A model generated the notes under the pieces. The model made no database searches. It was not told where the DNA came from and saw nothing but the letters and a program-made list of their open reading frames with translations. From NCBI RefSeq assembly GCF_000142905.1, contig NW_013657623.1, forward strand, positions 183,337 to 247,336: 64,000 nt of DNA, in the 5' to 3' direction. The number at the start of each line of letters is the position of its first letter. Within the stretch, counting starts at the first letter, position 1. The position numbers were made by a program, and so were the translations under genes. This document shows, in pieces, positions 20,313 to 30,900 of this stretch. This DNA is from Thecamonas trahens ATCC 50062. Taxonomy: Eukaryota > Apusozoa > Apusomonadida > Apusomonadidae.

Positions 20313-20564
20313 GCCATCTGCAGGTGTCGTATGCTCTTGTCCGCCGTCGTGGAGCGCCGGTCCTCGGTGCTCCACTGCGATAAACGCTTGCATGCAATGC
20401 CTCCCTGCCCGCCCGCCAGACACAGCCTTGCCCGCCCCGTCACCCTGTCCCCATCCGTGACATGTGCGCTCCCCACCATTCGCCACGTGACTGGTGAAGG
20501 TTGTGATCACGGCTGCGATCACCGCCACCTCACCCCCCCCCCCCCCCCATCCCCCTCCACCGCC

Positions 20565-22373
20565 ATGGCGGGCAAGAAACCGACTCGCGAGCACTGGCGG
20601 CCAAACGAGTCTGCCACACACTGTTCCCACCCCGGCTGTGGCACAGCATTCACCTTCTTCTCCCGCCGCCACCATTGCCGAAAGTACGACCCTTTTCCAC
20701 CTCCCGCCCTCCCCTCCCCTTCTTCCCCCCCCCTCCCCCCCCTCCCCCTCCCTCCCTCCCTCCCTCCCCTCCCCTCCCCTCCTCACCCTCACCCTCACCC
20801 TCCCCTCTCCTCCACCCATTTCACTCCAACCAGATGTGGTAATATCTTCTGCTCGTCGCACTGCACAAAGGAGCTTCAGCTGAACCAAGACGCCGAGCCG
20901 TGCCTGGCCGACGGCACGTTCTGCAGAGTGTGCGACCCGTGTCACGCCATCGGCTACTCTGAGGTTCTGCCGCTGTCTGCGGCTGCAGCTGCGGCTGCAG
21001 CGGCTACATCGACCGAAGCTGCGGCGGCGGCTGCTGGTCTTCCGATTGACGCGGCCCATGCGCGACATCACAACCCTTCGCATCCATCGTACGGCGGCCT
21101 GCCGGTGGCGATGGCGGTGCCAGTGGATGTCGGCCCGGCCCGGTTTGCGCTGGCCAACCCTGAGCATGTGCCGAGCGAGGTGGCGACCGACGCCGGCGAG
21201 GCGGTTGCGGTGGGTAGCGTCATTGATGACGTCCGCACCGTGTTTGACAACCTCAATCTCGTTGCCGAGCTCGTCCATCAGCTGCCGACGCTCGAGGCCA
21301 AGTTTGAGGTCGTGATCGAGAACCGGTCTGCGCTGGACGCCGGTCTGCCCATCCTCAACCACGCGCTCACGCTCTTTTCCGCGCTCCTCGACGGCGACTC
21401 GCTGAGAGACGCCCCGTCGGTGTACAACTACTTTGTGCTTGCCAGCAAGGACATCGCCGCCGCCATCGACTGGCTCGGCCGCATCGACGACGTTGTTCTG
21501 AGCGCACCCATCGCCGCTCCCGCTACTGCTGCGGCAGTTGCGGCGAACGAGCTCAGCGGTGGGGCCGGCGCCGGCGCCGGCTCTTGCTCCGACTCGGACA
21601 GCGAGTCGCACGATCTTGTGGCGGCGCCTGCTGCAGCTACGCTCCCGCCGTCGCGCCCTGCTCCCGCCTTTACGCCTGCTCCTCCCGCTGCAGTCAGCGA
21701 CAACACAACGACCTCGGCTGTTGCTACGCTTGTGGCCAAGCATGAGGCCGACGTCGAGGCAACAGTGACGAGCCTACTCGGCGCAAGCGACGCCGACCGC
21801 GAGGCGCTGCAGCAGCAGCTGCGCTACCAGCGCAAGCGGCTGCGGGCCGACGCGGCGCGGGTGGCGGCCATGGACGCTTCAGTCCTTGCCGAGGACGACC
21901 GGCTCCGGTTCAGCCAGCGGCTCGCGTCGGTTGGCGAGTACCTCGAAGGCTACGCCGCGAGCGTCCTCGCCGCAGGCTTTGAAGACGTGACCGGGCGCGT
22001 GTCGGCGCTGGAGGAGTCGTTCTACAATCTCCTCACCGCGCTTGATGCGCTCGACTCGAGCGACGAGGCCGGCGCCGCCGCTATCTCGGCCGACATCAAA
22101 GAGGCCGGCAAGAAGTATGCAAGCTACCGCTCCGAGCTCTCGGCCGCCGCCGCCTCGGCCGCCTCCCCCATCACCGCCGACGAGGCCGCCCGCGGCATCG
22201 ACCGCATCGAAGACCTCCAGGAAAACCTCGCCGAGCTCATCCGTACGTGCGAGAAGAAGTTTGGCTCGCTCGTTAACTTTGGACGGACCGGCGGCGACGA
22301 TGCCTCGTCGTCTCGTCTCCAGTCTGCCCGCATCGTCCACGCCCAGGTCGCCGACGACATGTTTCGCCTCTAG
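20565..22373 (+). CDS. FYVE zinc-finger protein
   Basis: Exons 20565-20683 and 20834-22373 give 552 residues. The FYVE domain is at the very N-terminus: WRPNESATHCSHPGC, then FTFFSRRHHCRKCGNIFC (the phosphatidylinositol-3-phosphate-binding RRHHCR pocket, formed across the splice site), then SSHC and F-C-R-V-C-D-P-C. The WxxD element is WRPN here. This implies endosomal membrane targeting. Residues about 75-360 are Ala-rich and mostly helical, with an acidic stretch; residues about 370-540 contain heptad-like helices (ADREALQQQLRYQRKRLRAD and onward), probably coiled coil. No RING, PH or kinase domain is seen, so it resembles an endosomal tether/adaptor, but the exact homolog is unclear. Confidence 0.85.
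   Translation: MAGKKPTREHWRPNESATHCSHPGCGTAFTFFSRRHHCRKYDPFPPPALPSPSSPPLPPLPLPPSLPPLPSPPHPHPHPPLSSTHFTPTRCGNIFCSSHCTKELQLNQDAEPCLADGTFCRVCDPCHAIGYSEVLPLSAAAAAAAAATSTEAAAAAAGLPIDAAHARHHNPSHPSYGGLPVAMAVPVDVGPARFALANPEHVPSEVATDAGEAVAVGSVIDDVRTVFDNLNLVAELVHQLPTLEAKFEVVIENRSALDAGLPILNHALTLFSALLDGDSLRDAPSVYNYFVLASKDIAAAIDWLGRIDDVVLSAPIAAPATAAAVAANELSGGAGAGAGSCSDSDSESHDLVAAPAAATLPPSRPAPAFTPAPPAAVSDNTTTSAVATLVAKHEADVEATVTSLLGASDADREALQQQLRYQRKRLRADAARVAAMDASVLAEDDRLRFSQRLASVGEYLEGYAASVLAAGFEDVTGRVSALEESFYNLLTALDALDSSDEAGAAAISADIKEAGKKYASYRSELSAAAASAASPITADEAARGIDRIEDLQENLAELIRTCEKKFGSLVNFGRTGGDDASSSRLQSARIVHAQVADDMFRL
20684..20833 (+). other. Intron within the FYVE domain (150 nt)
   Basis: The donor is GTACGACCC and the acceptor CCAACCAG, with a long pyrimidine tract. 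Removal restores the zinc finger as RRHHCRKCGNIFC. The length is a multiple of three, so the frame stays open if retained, but the finger would be split. Confidence 0.92.
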
Positions 22374-22854
22374 CAGCTGGCGAGCGGCTTGGCCTTGTCG
22401 GCAGCATGAGCGGCGAAAAAAAAGACGAGGCGCGCCGTCAACCCGAAAAAACATCGCCAAAAAGGGCTCCGCCGGCCTGCCCCCGTTGCCTGTGCGAGGG
22501 CTTGCTCTCACTTGAGCCGCGGCCACCACTCGTCTGCCCGGACAGCGGCCGCGGCAGCGACACTGCAGCAGCTTCCTCGTCACCAGCACCAGGCCCCTCT
22601 CCCTCTCCCGCCCCTCTCCTCTCTCCTCAGCGTGCTCCTCCGCTCTACCTCCCCCTGAATCTCCCGCTACACCACCACCCGTCTCCTCGCCCCGCCGCCA
22701 CCTGAGTCGCCGAAAACCGACTTTTTTTGCAGCCTCTTTCGCATTCCTTTTCCGACAAACGCTCTTCGATTCCCAGCCCTTTCCGCTTTGTCACGGTCTG
22801 TGTCACGGCACGAGGCCTCGAAAAAATTTGCTCCTGATTGACTCGATCGTCCTC
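22374..22854. other. Intergenic region (481 bp), nothing recognised
   Basis: The sequence is C-rich toward the 3' half. A 99-codon open frame from 22406 is low-complexity Pro/Ser and not convincing. No RNA gene or repeat of note is seen. Confidence 0.4.
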
Positions 22855-24960
22855 ATGGCTCTCTCCACTGCCTCGGTCCACCAGGCGAGCGCCTCGCCGC
22901 AACATCCGGCCCCCGCCCCCACGGCTCCGTCATCGCCCTCGCCCTCGCCCTCGCCCTCGTCCGACTCGGTCCGTCGCCCTTCACGCCGTCGCGCCGCCAC
23001 CGCCGTCAAGTCGTATCGCGAGGACAAGCTCGCCGCCGCTGCCAAAGCCACAGTCAAGAGCACGGAAAAAGCCTCCGTGCCGCCGTCACGCAAGCGCAAG
23101 CGCTCTGCCTCGTCGACCACGGCCTCATCATCGCCCAAAGCGACTGCTCGCGCCTCGCCGTCTGCGCCTCTCCCCGCATCCGCGCCTGTTGACAACAGCA
23201 ATAGCAGCAGCAACGCGCCAGCCGGCCTTGCGTCGCCGTCTCCGGCACAAACACCTGCGCCGGCAGCAGCGACAACGTCGCCGACGCCTGCGGCGCAGAG
23301 CACCGAGAACGCTGCTCCCGACGCCGGCCCGCCGCGCAAGCGCGTCCGAACCCTCAACTCGTTTAAGCTGCCACCGGGCCCGCAGATTGTGCCCCCGGCG
23401 TCGGCTGGGCTCTCGGCCTGCCGGCACCTCCACTGCACCTGGGCGTCACACGCGTCGACCGCCCCCGCCCGCAAGGCCAACACCCTCATCCACGAGACCT
23501 CGTGGCAGAAGCACGAGCGCCACTACTTTCGCCACGGCTCCTCTTGCGGCCTCTGCTCGCAGATCATCTCCCGCGGCGACTGGCCCATGGCCAGCCCCGC
23601 CCGCTCGCCGGGCGCCTCGGGCCGCACCACCTCACTCCTGCCCTCGCCAACTGTCCGCGCGGCGCTCGGGTCGCCGGGCCGGGCGGCCACCTCGGTCGCC
23701 CGCAGCTCGCTGCACCCGCCCCCACTCGCCACTTCGCCTCGAGGCAACACTGTTGCGGCAGGGCCCAAGCCGGCATCGGGTGCCAAGCGGTCGCCGGCAC
23801 GCTCAAGCGAGACCAAGCCGCGGTCGCGATCCCGGACATCCGGTACCGTCGGCAAGTGCTCGCACATCCATTGCAACTTTGAGTCGTCGCGCCGGCAGAA
23901 CGTGACCCGGCACGAGGCCTCGCTCCACGCGCACCGCAAGCACTTTGCCCACCACTCCAAGGCCTGCGCCCGCTGCCACGAGTTTGTCTCGTCAGGTGCA
24001 TGGCCCGCAGACGGCATCCTCACCCGCGGCACCACCGCAGCCACCGCCACCTCGGCCATCCGGCGCCAGCGCCTCGCCAACCGTGAGCAGGCTGCCCGCG
24101 GCGGCGGAGGCGGCCCCGTCCCCGCCCCTGCCCCCGTCCCTGCCCCTGCCCGCCTGTCACACCCAAAACCCGCTGCGGTCTCACCGCTCGCATCACCGCG
24201 CTTCACCATGGGCTCCAGTTCGGCCAAGCGCCGGTTTGAAGCCGCAGCCGCCTCCTCGCCGCTCGCCTCTACTCCGGTCCTCGGTCTCGCTGTTGACCCG
24301 TTGTCCGAGTCCCCGGCCCGTCCGCGATCTCCCCGCCGCAAGTCCACCAACTACAAGGCGCTCGTTTCCAAAGTCCTCCGCAAGCTCAACTCCAAGCCGG
24401 TCCCGTCTTCGCTCGAACTGGTCCGGCTCGCCTCGCTCTCCGACACGGTCGTCGTCGACATTCCACCCGACTTTGTCACCCGCTCCGAGGAGCGCGCAAA
24501 GACCCGTGCGTACCATCGCCAGCGCTACGGCGTCGCTTCCAACACAGACTCGGACTCGTCGTCAGACTCGTACTCTGTCGTCGACCGTACGCACACTCTC
24601 TCCTCCGCCTCTAGCGCCGCCGCTTCCGACTCGGCGCCGGGCTTCGCCGCAGACTCGGCTGCTCGCGCTCCGCTTGACCCGGATCGTCCCGCCCCGCCGC
24701 CCTTTGCCACCGCCCTTCCGCTGCCGACCTCGGCGTGTCCCGCAAAGCTCTCGGCATCGTTCCGCGCCCTCGACGGCGCCATTGCAGAGTTTGGCTCGAC
24801 GCTCCGCAAGCCGGCTCCGCCGGCGCCGCCAGCCCTCCACAACCGCCTCGCAGACCTTGAGGACGCCCTCGACTCGATTGGCGACGCTCTCTACGTCCTT
24901 CGCGCCTCGCGCCGCCTCCGCCCCCGTCCGCTCGTCTTCCCTTTCACTAACCAACCCTAG
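22855..24960 (+). CDS. Ser/Pro/Ala-rich protein with two Cys/His (zinc-finger-like) modules, function unknown
   Basis: The protein is 701 residues. A disordered, basic N-terminal 170 residues contains RKRKR-type runs that suggest nuclear targeting. Two copies of a roughly 50-residue module follow, at about 186-240 and 340-390. The shared pattern is C-x-H-x-H-C near the start, H-E-x-S about 20 residues on, H-x(3)-F-x-H-H/G, C-x-x-C and finally S-x-G-x-W-P. The Cys/His spacing is right for one or two zinc sites per module. Further on there is a conserved-looking patch (SKVLRKLNSKPVPSSLELVR ... VVVDIPPDFV) and a short C-terminal helix pair. I recognise no family. The start is the ATG at MALSTAS. 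The gene ends 38 bp from its convergent neighbour. Confidence 0.72.
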   Translation: MALSTASVHQASASPQHPAPAPTAPSSPSPSPSPSSDSVRRPSRRRAATAVKSYREDKLAAAAKATVKSTEKASVPPSRKRKRSASSTTASSSPKATARASPSAPLPASAPVDNSNSSSNAPAGLASPSPAQTPAPAAATTSPTPAAQSTENAAPDAGPPRKRVRTLNSFKLPPGPQIVPPASAGLSACRHLHCTWASHASTAPARKANTLIHETSWQKHERHYFRHGSSCGLCSQIISRGDWPMASPARSPGASGRTTSLLPSPTVRAALGSPGRAATSVARSSLHPPPLATSPRGNTVAAGPKPASGAKRSPARSSETKPRSRSRTSGTVGKCSHIHCNFESSRRQNVTRHEASLHAHRKHFAHHSKACARCHEFVSSGAWPADGILTRGTTAATATSAIRRQRLANREQAARGGGGGPVPAPAPVPAPARLSHPKPAAVSPLASPRFTMGSSSAKRRFEAAAASSPLASTPVLGLAVDPLSESPARPRSPRRKSTNYKALVSKVLRKLNSKPVPSSLELVRLASLSDTVVVDIPPDFVTRSEERAKTRAYHRQRYGVASNTDSDSSSDSYSVVDRTHTLSSASSAAASDSAPGFAADSAARAPLDPDRPAPPPFATALPLPTSACPAKLSASFRALDGAIAEFGSTLRKPAPPAPPALHNRLADLEDALDSIGDALYVLRASRRLRPRPLVFPFTNQP

Positions 24961-24998
24961 AAACACTCTTGTTTTTTGTCACTCACTCACTCTCTCTC

Positions 24999-27900
24999 TC
25001 ACAGCTCTGCCATCAGCACCTCGAGCGCGGTGTGCTGCTCCCGGCTGGCTCCCGACTCGCGCTCCTCGCTCGCCGCTGAAGCTTCGTCGCTGACAAGCAG
25101 GGCGTGGACAACAAGGACCTGCTGGAGCAGCTCCCACCACGCCTGCCACGCTGCTTGCACACGTGCCTGCTCCGGATGCGGAAGAACTCGCAGCAGCTCC
25201 AGATCCGGCGCAGCAAGTTTCTCTTGACCGGCCGCCTGCCGCGCCCGGTTCTCCTGCATCCAGTTCCGCCGCAGTGCCGTCTTGAGCTTGTCCACCACGT
25301 ACTCGGCATGGATCTCGTAGTTTTCCTGCACAAGCTTGGCCTTGCGCACCCCGGCCACGCCTTCGCCTGCAGGGTTTAGCTGCCGCAGCACCTCGCCGCC
25401 CAGCAACGTCGCCGCCTCGGCCTTGAGCGCCGCCACGCGGCTCTCCGCCCCGCCGCCGCGAGCAAGCAGCGCTGTTCCGCCGTTGCTCTCTGCAAGCTTG
25501 GCGTTGACAAACTGCGACAGCGGGAGACCCATCTCGCGCCTACTGCTTGGATCAGGACTCTCGCCGTCACCGTCGGTAGCCATCGCGTCCTCCATTTGTG
25601 CCACAGCCTCGCTCAGCAAGTCGTGCTCATCCCCAACATCGACCGTGCTGTCACCGCCGACCGACGCGCCGAGGCCGAGGCCACCCACCGACGTCGGCGG
25701 GCTGCCGAGGCCAAAGTCGGTCGACGACGAGCCTGTTGGCAGCTTGCTCAGCCGGGCCACAAAGTCTGCCGGAGACGCACCCGAGAACGACGTACCCGTC
25801 CGGACACTCACTGACGAAAACGCCGGGCCGCGGAAGCCGAGCTTGCGCATCCGCGACGAGACCGAGACGCCCAGCCGCGACGAGCCGGCTGCACCTGCTG
25901 CCGCGCGCAACACGCCACTGCTCCCCTTTCCTTCCAGATCAGAGCCACCACTGCCGTTCCGCTTGCTCCCGCCGCGGGTGCTACTCCCAGAGCTCACCAA
26001 CGAGTCAAACGATGGCAGCGCAGAGGCGCTACCTGGCGAGCCCGGGCGGAGCGAAGTGACGTGACTCGCCGAACCGCTGCCATCGCCACCCTCGACCCTA
26101 GGTGCTGGCGCAAATACACTGTCAACAACTCCTGGCCCGCTCGCCGCCAGCCGTCGGTTGCACTGGGCGCAGCCGAGCTCGCCTGATGCCAGCTGGCCGT
26201 GCCACGGTGACGAGCCGCGGATGGCGCCGTCGGCGCCCACAAGGCCCGCACCCTCGATGAATGGGCGGAGCAGGTGCAGGAGCCACTCAAGCTTGGCCCG
26301 TCCTGCCTCTAGAAGGGCAACACACGCGACCGACGACGGAACAACAGCCTGCGAGACACTCGCCGCCGCCACTGCCATCGACGGGCCAGGCAGCGGCCGC
26401 GCGGCGTGCCAAACCTCACGGATAACCAACGGGTCATTGACAAGCTTGCGCTTCTTGAACGCAATCTCCGGCGGCACCTTGCGCGGCTCATCACCGAGCG
26501 AGTACTCGAGCTGGTGTGTCGCAGTCCGGAGCCCCGCGTACGGGCCCACGAGATGTCCGTCAACTGAGCTCTCGCCGTCGGCCGACCGGAACGAGACGAG
26601 CGCAAACCCGTGGCTCGCGCCCTCCACCCCACGCAGCGGCGTGACCCACGATGTACCGGCGCTTCGACTTCCACGCATCGTCCGCTCGCCCGAGACCAGT
26701 GCCACCGCGTCCGGCACAAGAACTAGCGGCTTGCAAGAGACCTGGCTCTGTGACGCTATCAGCGGGTACACGTACAGCCCGCGCTCCGGAGAAAGCTGCG
26801 AGCTCGCCTCCCGGGCTGGGAGCACCACCGTCACGTCCATCGACGCCCACTTGGACCGCATTCGCATGCCAAAGGCCTCGACCGACTCGTCCCATGCTCC
26901 GCGAACCACGTGCCGCGAGTCGCGGAGCGTCGACGGCCACCCGGGACCGGCGAGGACTACACCGAACAGCCTTCCACCTATCCGCGGCACGTGTGCCGAC
27001 CGCCACGCACACGCGCTTGTCCAGCGCGCCATCTGTAGCGACAGTGCGAGGTTCGCCTGCTGCTCAAAGCCGCGTGTCACTCTTCGGAGCACCCGCTGTG
27101 CCGCGTCCCAGTGTCCACCAGTCACCAGCGCGCTTGCGCCACGGACCATCACCGCCTGCGCACGCGCGCCCGAGATCGGCACCTCGCTCAGCGACGGAAG
27201 CTCAGCCACCCGCCCGCGCCAGACGTCGACCACCCGTGCAGTCGCAGCGACGCGGTCTTCGGCTGCGGCTGCGTCGACAAACAGCGCTTCAAAGACCAGC
27301 GTGTACCCGATGACTGCCGCCGATGCACCCGCAGCGAGGTATACATGCCGAAGGAGCCGCACCAGCGTCTCGTACCCGCCGCATGCACGGGTCTGAACGT
27401 CTGACGGGGCGTCGAGAATCGAGTCGACCATGGAGTACGCCACGTGAGCCACCAGCTCGGGCCCAGCACCCGGAGCAACAAGCGCCTCGAGCATCGCCCC
27501 TTGGGCCTCGACACGGGCGCCGAGCTCTTGCAGCCCGCGCTGGAGATCGGTCACAAAACCGGGCCACGAGCCGCCGCCGGCACGGACGGCTACCGGCGCA
27601 TACCCGCAAAGAAGCGCGAGCCACGACGACATCTCCGGTGCTTGGCTCACGCTCCGGAGCTTGCGGACAACTGCTAGCCAGGCCTCGGTGGTAGCGGCTA
27701 CCGAGGCACCCGGCCGAAGCCATGCCCACTCGTCAGGGAGAACCAGCCGCTCTCCGTCGTCGCCGGCACCGGCTGCCGCATCGTCGAGAACGACTGGCGC
27801 GAGATGAGCAAAGACAGCATGAAGCGCGCTGCCGAGTGCTGTCGGCCGCCCGCTTCCCACCGCCTCGTTGACATGCAGCGCGAGAGCAAGACTAAACGCA

Positions 27901-30900
27901 GCATCGACCATGGCGTGGTCCCAAGCATGTGGCCTTCCAACGCAGCCTGAATACTAGCGGCAAGAAGCTGCTCAGCAAGGCCCGGTCGCGATCGGAGCAC
28001 GCCCTGTGAGACGAGAGCAAAGAGGCCCGCGAGCGCTTCCTGACGATGCGCAAGCGTGCGCTGAGCCAGAGCGTACTCGGCGTGGAATGCAACGGCGGAG
28101 AGTAGCGAGTCACCAAACAGTGACGGGCTCGCCACCCGGAGCTCGGCCGCTTGCACTTGTGCCACCAGCAGCTCGACAAGCGCGTCTAAGCACACCGCCT
28201 GTTCTCCTGGCACGCTGCGGCTCATGAGCGACTGGCCATAGTTGGCGAGCAGGAACATCGTGAGCTGCAAGCCGACAAGCGTCACCTGCGCCATGCCCGG
28301 GGTCGAGATCGCAAATTTCGAGTTAAACCGCAGCGGGAGACGGAGGAGCTCAACGAGAACAACAGGCCCGAGATGAGCGAGGCCCGACGGGTCCCTGCTT
28401 CCAGCACCCGTCCACGCCTCACGGACTCGCGCTGGCACCGCTGAAGCGCCACTGAGAACCTCATTGCGCCACGCGCGCGAGTCTTCGAGGCCGCTACAGA
28501 GCCCGTCGATAAAGTGCGCAAAGAGCGAGGCCGGGCCGGCACTGGCAGCAGTGCTCATCGAGAGGCGGACAACAGTCGCCTCGACAAGCGACGCTGTCGC
28601 TACAAACAGTGCGTCGAGCGAGCCAGCAAGGCCAACCGATGAGAGCCAGTGTGCATCGGCCATGACGACCGACGTCGAGCTAGCGAGGCGAAAGATGGCA
28701 ACGCTGAGTGCAGCGAGGAGCGTGCCCAAGTCGCTGATGACGCCCGCGGTAGCGCGAGGCTCGGCTGACGGCGACGCCGCTACGCACGCAACCCGCTCGT
28801 TGAGGTTGGCGGAAAAGCCCGCGCCGAGCGCTGCCACAACATCCGCCAGCGGCGCGAGCGTCAACACCAGCAAGTGCGTCGACGCCGAGTGGAGGAACTC
28901 CGAAACAAGGCCGATGACGTCGTGCAACAGCAAGGCCTGTACCGCAAACTCATGCGGCGCGAGCGAGTCAAACTTGGACAGCGCATAGCCATGAGCGATA
29001 GCCTCAAGCACCGCATGCAGCCCATTGAGCCGCTCGACCTGGAGATCACCAGGCGCGCCGTGGTCCTCAGGTACAACGAGGGAGGTGGGGAGCAGTTCGC
29101 GCCAGAGCGCCGCAACTTCGGATGCCGGCAAGACAGCGAGTACGCCCGGATACATGCGCGATGCGGCGCCAACGGCAGTGCTCAGCTCGGCGAGCTGAGC
29201 AGCAGCGAGGTGGCGGTGGTCGGCGCGCCACACCGAGTTGGCGAGGCCATGGCCAAACGAGGAGGCCAACGTTGCCCAGTAACTTGCGTCGAGCTCGTTG
29301 GCAAAGTGCGGGGCCTGGCTTGGCGCGGCAGCCAGCGAAGCGCCAAGTGTGATCATGTAGCCAATGACGGTAGCAGCCGAGTGCCACTCGGGCGCAGCCG
29401 TGCCCGCATCGCTCGAGGGCTGTGCGAGAGGCTGAACCGGCGAGGCCGGGCGCGCGCCCTGGCAGACAAGCGCAAGTTTGGCGTCCAGATAGGCGCGAAG
29501 AAAGGCTGGGTCGAGACACTCCCACACAAACGAAACAAAAGAGTCCTGTAGCGCCTCGGATGCCGCGTGCGGGAGGGTCATGGCAAGGACGAGCGAGTGG
29601 AAGACAGCAAAAAGCGCAGTGAGCGCCCGGGGCTCGGCGGGATGGGCGCCCGAGTTGGTGGCGAGGTCGTAGAACTCGTTGATGCGGTAGGTGAGGAAGC
29701 CGTGGAACTTGTACAGGTCAAACGGGGATGCGTTGTGTAGCAGACGCCCACCCGATGCCACCAGTGTGGCCAGCTGGCCTGGCCCGATTTCGGGCTCGAG
29801 GAGAAAGTGGACGTTTGCGTCGTCAAGCACCTCCCCCGAGACCACATGGACGGCGAGCATGAGCGGCGTTGACCAGCCGGTGGCGACCGAGCCGGAAGGA
29901 GCGCCCGGCGGTGGGACACCGAGGTAGTACGGGACGGTCGTTGTCGGCTCTTCCTGCAGCGCATGGGCACACGCCGGTGTGAGGTCGGTCCTGTGCGGGG
30001 CACCTTGCCACATGCGATGTGGCGATGGCGCCGGCGGACTGCCCGGGTACACAACAAGCTCGTACTCATTGTCGGAGCGCATCTTGCCCTCACCAGCGTA
30101 GAGGTTGAGAAATGCATAGGCAAAGGTGGTCGATCCGGGCATGGGCTCGCCGGCGGGAGCGGCGGAGGCCGACGAGCTCGGCGCCACAAAGCGGAAGAGG
30201 AGATGGGCGGAAAAGTCAGCGAGCGAGACCGAGGGAATGTCAAACTCGATCATGTGGTTGGCCTCGCGGGTGGCGCGGGTGACTGGATATGAGCCGACAA
30301 TGACCCAGCGCGAGGCGCCGTCGATGGCGGCGGTGGATCCTACGCCGTGGGCGAGTGACGACGCCGAACGGTTGAAAGCTTGGCCGAGGAGAACGACGAG
30401 TTGAGGTTCGGCGACGGACTGCCGTCGGCGGCAGAGTCACGCGCGACAGCTCGAAACGGCGCACCCGATCCGTCGAGCAGAGCGCATGTAATCCAGAACA
30501 CTTGCGGGATGTCAATGTCGCCAGACTGAAGAACAAGCGACATCATGGTCTTCATGTGGAGCGTGACGTAGAGGTTGTTGCGAACATGCGGCGGAATGAC
30601 GTCGTCGGTCTCGAGCGCCATCGACGAGGTCGGGTAGTACGAGACAACCTCGCAGCAGTCTTCGAGGACGACGCCCTCGAGGGCGGCCGAAGTCGGGACG
30701 ACACTTCCGGCCTCCATGGCGCGGGCGGCAGCGGCTAGCGCCTTGTCCATCACTTTGGTGGGAAGGAGCGAGCGGGCAAGGGCACCGAGCTGGAGCGTGC
30801 CGTGAGCCGGAATGTCAATGCCTGCGGCGGCGACTTCGGGCGTGATGACCGGGGTGGGGAGTTGTGGTGGCGATGGAACGAGGGTAAAATGGAACTCAAG

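Noticed and set aside
18708-21743. 1011-codon minus-strand frame across the 12-TM and FYVE genes
   Set aside because: Runs antisense through two genes and an intron with Arg/Val/Gly-rich content; no domain.
22406-22705. 99-codon open frame between the FYVE and Cys/His genes
   Set aside because: Low-complexity Pro/Ser/Leu from C-rich leader DNA; no folded segment.
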